Positions 6,532 to 8,552 of a stretch of DNA of 8,552 nt are shown in pieces. The DNA lies in assembly GCA_946007445.1 (NCBI GenBank), contig CAMGAL010000080.1:1-8552 (forward strand). Reading direction: 5' to 3'. The notes beneath the pieces were generated by a model. That model was not told where the DNA came from and ran no database searches. It saw only the letters and a program-made list of their open reading frames with translations. This DNA comes from an uncultured Mediterranea sp. Its GTDB lineage: Bacteria > Bacteroidota > Bacteroidia > Bacteroidales > Bacteroidaceae. The translations under genes and the position numbers were made by a program. Positions within the stretch are counted from its first letter, which is position 1; each line of letters begins with the position of its first letter.

Positions 6532-7734
6532 ATGAAAAAGTTTCTATTTCCTCTGTTGACAGTCGTGTGTATGATTGCTTTCTGCACGGCTTGTAGCGAT
6601 GACGACGACGAAAAGATCGTTTCTCCCATTTCGGAAGCCACTTCTTATGCCGATGCCAGCGGCTTGGCACTGACCTATAACGGAACACCTCTGGTGGGCA
6701 AGTCGGTGACTTTCGTGCCCGATGCGACGAAGGCCGACCAAGCCACCCTGATTCTGAAGGGCAATTTCGACCTCTCTTCCGTCATGACCCGTGAGAACAC
6801 GCAACCTGTAGTCGGGCTGGGTGCAGGCCCCGGTGTGCTACCCGGCACGGCGGAGCTCTCCATCCCCGTGACGCTGCAGATCGTGGGCGACCAATGCACC
6901 TTCGAGGGCAATGCGGAGTCGGACTTCTGCACCTTCCACTACAGCGGTCGTGCCTCCAAGTCTGCACTGCAACTGGACCTGACGGAGGTGAAGCTGAAGA
7001 ACAACCGCTTGGCCAACACCATGTGGACTCCCGCTCCGTATGACAGCCAAACCTTCATGCAGGAGCCCATTCATCTTGTCTGGGAGGCCGGTAAGAATTT
7101 AGAGATTGCCCCCGGCTTTGAGATGGCTTTATCGAGCGTGCTGCAGTTGGTTATCCGTATGCCGCTCATTGAGGTTGCCCCCGACCAGAGTCTGTCGGTC
7201 AATGAAATGCTGAACTACGTGCTTCGCAAGGTCTCGTTTGATGCCGATGGCAACATCGGTGCCACCTACATCGACGCAGCCAAGGGTGGTACCGCCCCGC
7301 TGGATGCCCCCTACGGCGTGGCCCAGTATGTGGTGCTCGACGATAGCCACCTGAAGGTGTACCTCAACCCCACGATGATTGCTGCCATTGCTAAGCAGAA
7401 TGCTGCTGCCACCCGTGACGCTCTGGACAATGTGCTGGCCGGGCTGATTCCCACCCTGTCCGGCCTCCTCACCGACGGTGTGCCTTTGGAGTACCGCTTG
7501 GGCGACAAGAGCCTGCAGGTGTTCCTCAACACCGACCTGCTACTGCCCCTGATCAAGGCATTGCTCCCTCTGCTGAAAGACCCCACGCTGATGGCTACTT
7601 TGGTAGAGCAAATCAAGTCCGACCCCGATATGGCTGGAATGGCCGATATGGTGCTCAATGTCTTGCAGAACCTGCCTGCCGTGATAGAGAGCACCACCAA
7701 GATTGAGATTGGCCTGAACCTGCAGGCACTCTAG
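6532..7734 (+). CDS. Putative surface-exposed lipoprotein, possibly DUF4925-like
   Basis: The 400-residue protein starts MKKFLFPLLTVVCMIAFCTAC, a type II signal peptide with lipid-modified Cys21. Ser22-Asp-Asp-Asp-Asp-Glu27 follows at once; this Ser-plus-acidic run matches the lipoprotein export signal known to send Bacteroides lipoproteins to the cell surface. Residues about 40-155 look like beta-rich repeated segments (LALTYNGTPLVGKSVTF; ILKGNFDLSS; LQLDLTEVKLKNNRL). The C-terminal part, about 275-400, is largely helical and Leu-rich (LLLPLIKALLPLLKDP). From memory this resembles DUF4925 lipoproteins of Bacteroides, whose function is unknown; I am not certain of the family. No SusC/SusD partner or enzyme gene is adjacent. 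It has its own promoter and a stem-loop after the stop, so it appears monocistronic. Confidence 0.9.
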   Translation: MKKFLFPLLTVVCMIAFCTACSDDDDEKIVSPISEATSYADASGLALTYNGTPLVGKSVTFVPDATKADQATLILKGNFDLSSVMTRENTQPVVGLGAGPGVLPGTAELSIPVTLQIVGDQCTFEGNAESDFCTFHYSGRASKSALQLDLTEVKLKNNRLANTMWTPAPYDSQTFMQEPIHLVWEAGKNLEIAPGFEMALSSVLQLVIRMPLIEVAPDQSLSVNEMLNYVLRKVSFDADGNIGATYIDAAKGGTAPLDAPYGVAQYVVLDDSHLKVYLNPTMIAAIAKQNAAATRDALDNVLAGLIPTLSGLLTDGVPLEYRLGDKSLQVFLNTDLLLPLIKALLPLLKDPTLMATLVEQIKSDPDMAGMADMVLNVLQNLPAVIESTTKIEIGLNLQAL

Positions 7735-7767
7735 GTGTAACGCCGATATCTATCCTGACGAAACTTG

Positions 7768-7795
7768 AAGGGGCTGACCTGCGTGTCAGCCCCTT
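7768..7795 (+). terminator. Stem-loop terminator after the surface lipoprotein gene
   Basis: AAGGGGCTGAC (7768-7778) and GTCAGCCCCTT (7785-7795) form a perfect 11-base stem around a 6-base loop, 33 bases past the TAG stop. Only a short TTGTT follows, so the T tract is poor, but stem strength and position fit the 3' end of this single-gene transcript. Confidence 0.7.
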
Positions 7796-8159
7796 GTTGC
7801 ATACTATGGCATTCCGAGGATGTATCCAAAATCAAAATGCCTATCATTTTGTCATTCCGAACTTATTCGCTATCGCTCATCAAAACTGCTTATGTCATCC
7901 CTCGACTTTTCTCTTGATGACAAAATAATCGAAAATCTGATCTCTGATACATCCCTTCTTCTTCCCCTCATTCACCCTCTTCCCACTTCCCATCCAAACA
8001 GCTAAAAGGAATACTCCTTTGCATGGAATTATCTCAACAGAAGGAATCTGCTGATTTGTTAAGATATGAGAAATTTGTGCATGTTGTAATTCTTCAACCC
8101 ATTGACTATTAAAGATTTACAATTTCTGCTTACTCGGCTTTTGTCAAAAATGAGGATGC
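7796..8159. other. AT-rich intergenic stretch without a convincing gene
   Basis: Base composition drops sharply from the G/C-rich coding DNA to A/T-rich sequence. A 61-codon frame on the plus strand (7820-8005) has a composition unlike the window's real genes, no recognisable domain, and no clear promoter, so I do not call it. CATTCCGA occurs twice (near 7810 and 7853) without forming a larger repeat. I see no RNA gene or mobile-element end. Confidence 0.6.
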
Positions 8160-8214
8160 TCTGACTCCAGTGTGACTCCAGTGTGATTCCAGTGTGACTC
8201 CAGTGTGACTCCAC
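8160..8214. repeat. Tandem repeat, five copies of an 11-base unit
   Basis: The unit TGTGACTCCAG is repeated at 8160, 8171, 8182, 8193 and 8204. Copy 1 differs at base 2 (C), copy 3 at base 6 (T), and copy 5 ends in C. It is a short VNTR-like array in non-coding DNA. On the minus strand it would encode a Ser-His-Trp-Ser-rich string within a 122-codon frame, which I regard as a by-product of the repeat. Confidence 0.9.
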
Positions 8215-8435
8215 TCCAAGGTTTTTTGTGTAGTAAAAGATACAGACGATACAAAGGCGTGATACGTCGCAGGCAGAGCGAAGGGAAGACGTAGGGATAG
8301 GAGGAACGTGAATAGGGCGTACCGCTTCTTGAATGTAAAAATATATATAGAAAATGTGTGAGGCCACTCCTCTAGCTGCAGAGGCGGCTGACGAAAAAAA
8401 AGGGGGAAGTTGCGCGCTGTTTCCCAAAAAACTTG
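8215..8435. other. Purine-rich non-coding block between the tandem repeat and the last promoter
   Basis: The plus strand from about 8272 to 8318 is strongly purine-rich (GGCAGAGCGAAGGGAAGACG and on). GATAC occurs three times in 8239-8266, and an AT-only run sits near 8340. A small hairpin CCTCT-AGCTGC-AGAGG lies around 8370-8385, followed by eight A and five G (8393-8405). No coding frame looks natural on either strand. It could be a leader or 3' remnant, a short mobile-element relic, or a dispersed intergenic element; sequence alone does not decide. Confidence 0.4.
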
Positions 8436-8443
8436 TATCTTGC
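8410..8443 (+). promoter_or_regulatory. Probable promoter for the gene starting at 8490
   Basis: TATCTTGC (8436-8443) is one base away from the -7 consensus TAnnTTTG. A partial -33 TTG (8410-8412) lies 23 bases upstream, slightly far. The start site would be near 8450, with a leader of about 40 bases. GCGCTG (8414-8419) and CAGCGC (8443-8448) form inverted copies flanking the -7 box. Confidence 0.45.
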
Positions 8444-8489
8444 AGCGCAGAAACCCGTAGAATGAAAGGAGTAGAGTATCAGGTAACGA

Positions 8490-8552
8490 ATGCTAGCACT
8501 TCTTTGCCTGGCCCTGGCAAGCCTGAGTGCTGCCGCCCAACAGATCATGTAT
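8490..8552 (+). CDS. N-terminus of a secreted protein (cut by the right edge)
   Basis: Twenty-one codons from ATG at 8490 to the end of the window read MLALLCLALASLSAAAQQIMY. This is a hydrophobic h-region followed by Ala-Ala-Ala-Gln-Gln, a textbook signal peptidase I site, with mature protein beginning near Gln17. An in-frame TAA lies 6 bases before the ATG (8484-8486), so the start cannot be earlier in this frame. The signal oddly lacks the usual N-terminal Lys/Arg. A competing ATG at 8462 opens another frame (MKGVEYQVT...) that also reaches the edge but encodes nothing recognisable. AGG at 8481 could serve as a weak ribosome site. The mature function is not visible. Confidence 0.5.
   Translation, partial: MLALLCLALASLSAAAQQIMY

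Noticed and set aside
7820..8005. A 61-codon plus-strand frame after the terminator
   Set aside because: Composition is unlike neighbouring genes, no recognisable promoter precedes it, and no domain is seen.
8059..8427. A 122-codon minus-strand frame across the tandem repeat
   Set aside because: Its Trp/His/Ser-rich part is simply the translated 11-base repeat, there is no domain or signal, and it crosses the purine-rich block that shows no coding character.

Overview
The window looks like chromosomal DNA from a gut-type Bacteroidales (Bacteroides or a close relative). This rests on the protein families, on lipoproteins with Bacteroidetes-style signals (one with a Cys-Ser-Asp-Asp-Asp-Asp surface-export motif), and on several promoters of the Bacteroidetes sigma-ABfr type (TTTG, about 20 bases, TAnnTTTG) with little reliance on Shine-Dalgarno sites. 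I see no rRNA, tRNA, CRISPR array, insertion sequence or phage gene.

Left part (1-3746, minus strand, read right to left): an SDR-type L-threonine 3-dehydrogenase (2790-3746), a putative lipoprotein of a Bacteroidales-specific family (1889-2734), a PhnP-like metallo-beta-lactamase-fold hydrolase (1110-1876), and the N-terminal part of a membrane-anchored protein that runs off the left edge (1-1036). The first three probably form one transcript. The last has its own near-consensus promoter at 1061-1092. The MBL gene is split by a frameshift around 1757-1762, just before the DCGPDFR motif, so it looks like a recent pseudogene unless the sequence is wrong there.

Middle (3747-6361): the plus-strand glycine C-acetyltransferase gene kbl (3892-5079) diverges from the dehydrogenase gene across a 145-base promoter region. 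The two enzymes make the two-step threonine-to-glycine plus acetyl-CoA pathway, and both leaders carry the same CCTCTTAA..AGCTA motif. kbl converges with aroC (chorismate synthase, minus, 5285-6361). The roughly 200 bases between their 3' ends hold 9-base GGAGTTAAA/GGAGATAAA repeats arranged as a large inverted repeat enclosing two GC-rich hairpins.

Right part (6362-8552): a clear promoter drives a monocistronic putative surface lipoprotein (6532-7734) ending in a strong stem-loop. About 750 bases without a convincing gene follow: an AT-rich stretch, five copies of an 11-base tandem repeat (8160-8214), a purine-rich block of unknown nature, and a probable promoter just before a secreted-protein gene whose signal peptide starts at 8490 and is cut by the right edge.

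I found no clearly new multi-gene system. The points most worth checking are the MBL frameshift, the kbl-aroC repeat structure, the motif shared by the tdh and kbl leaders, and the repeat-bearing non-coding block at 8160-8460.
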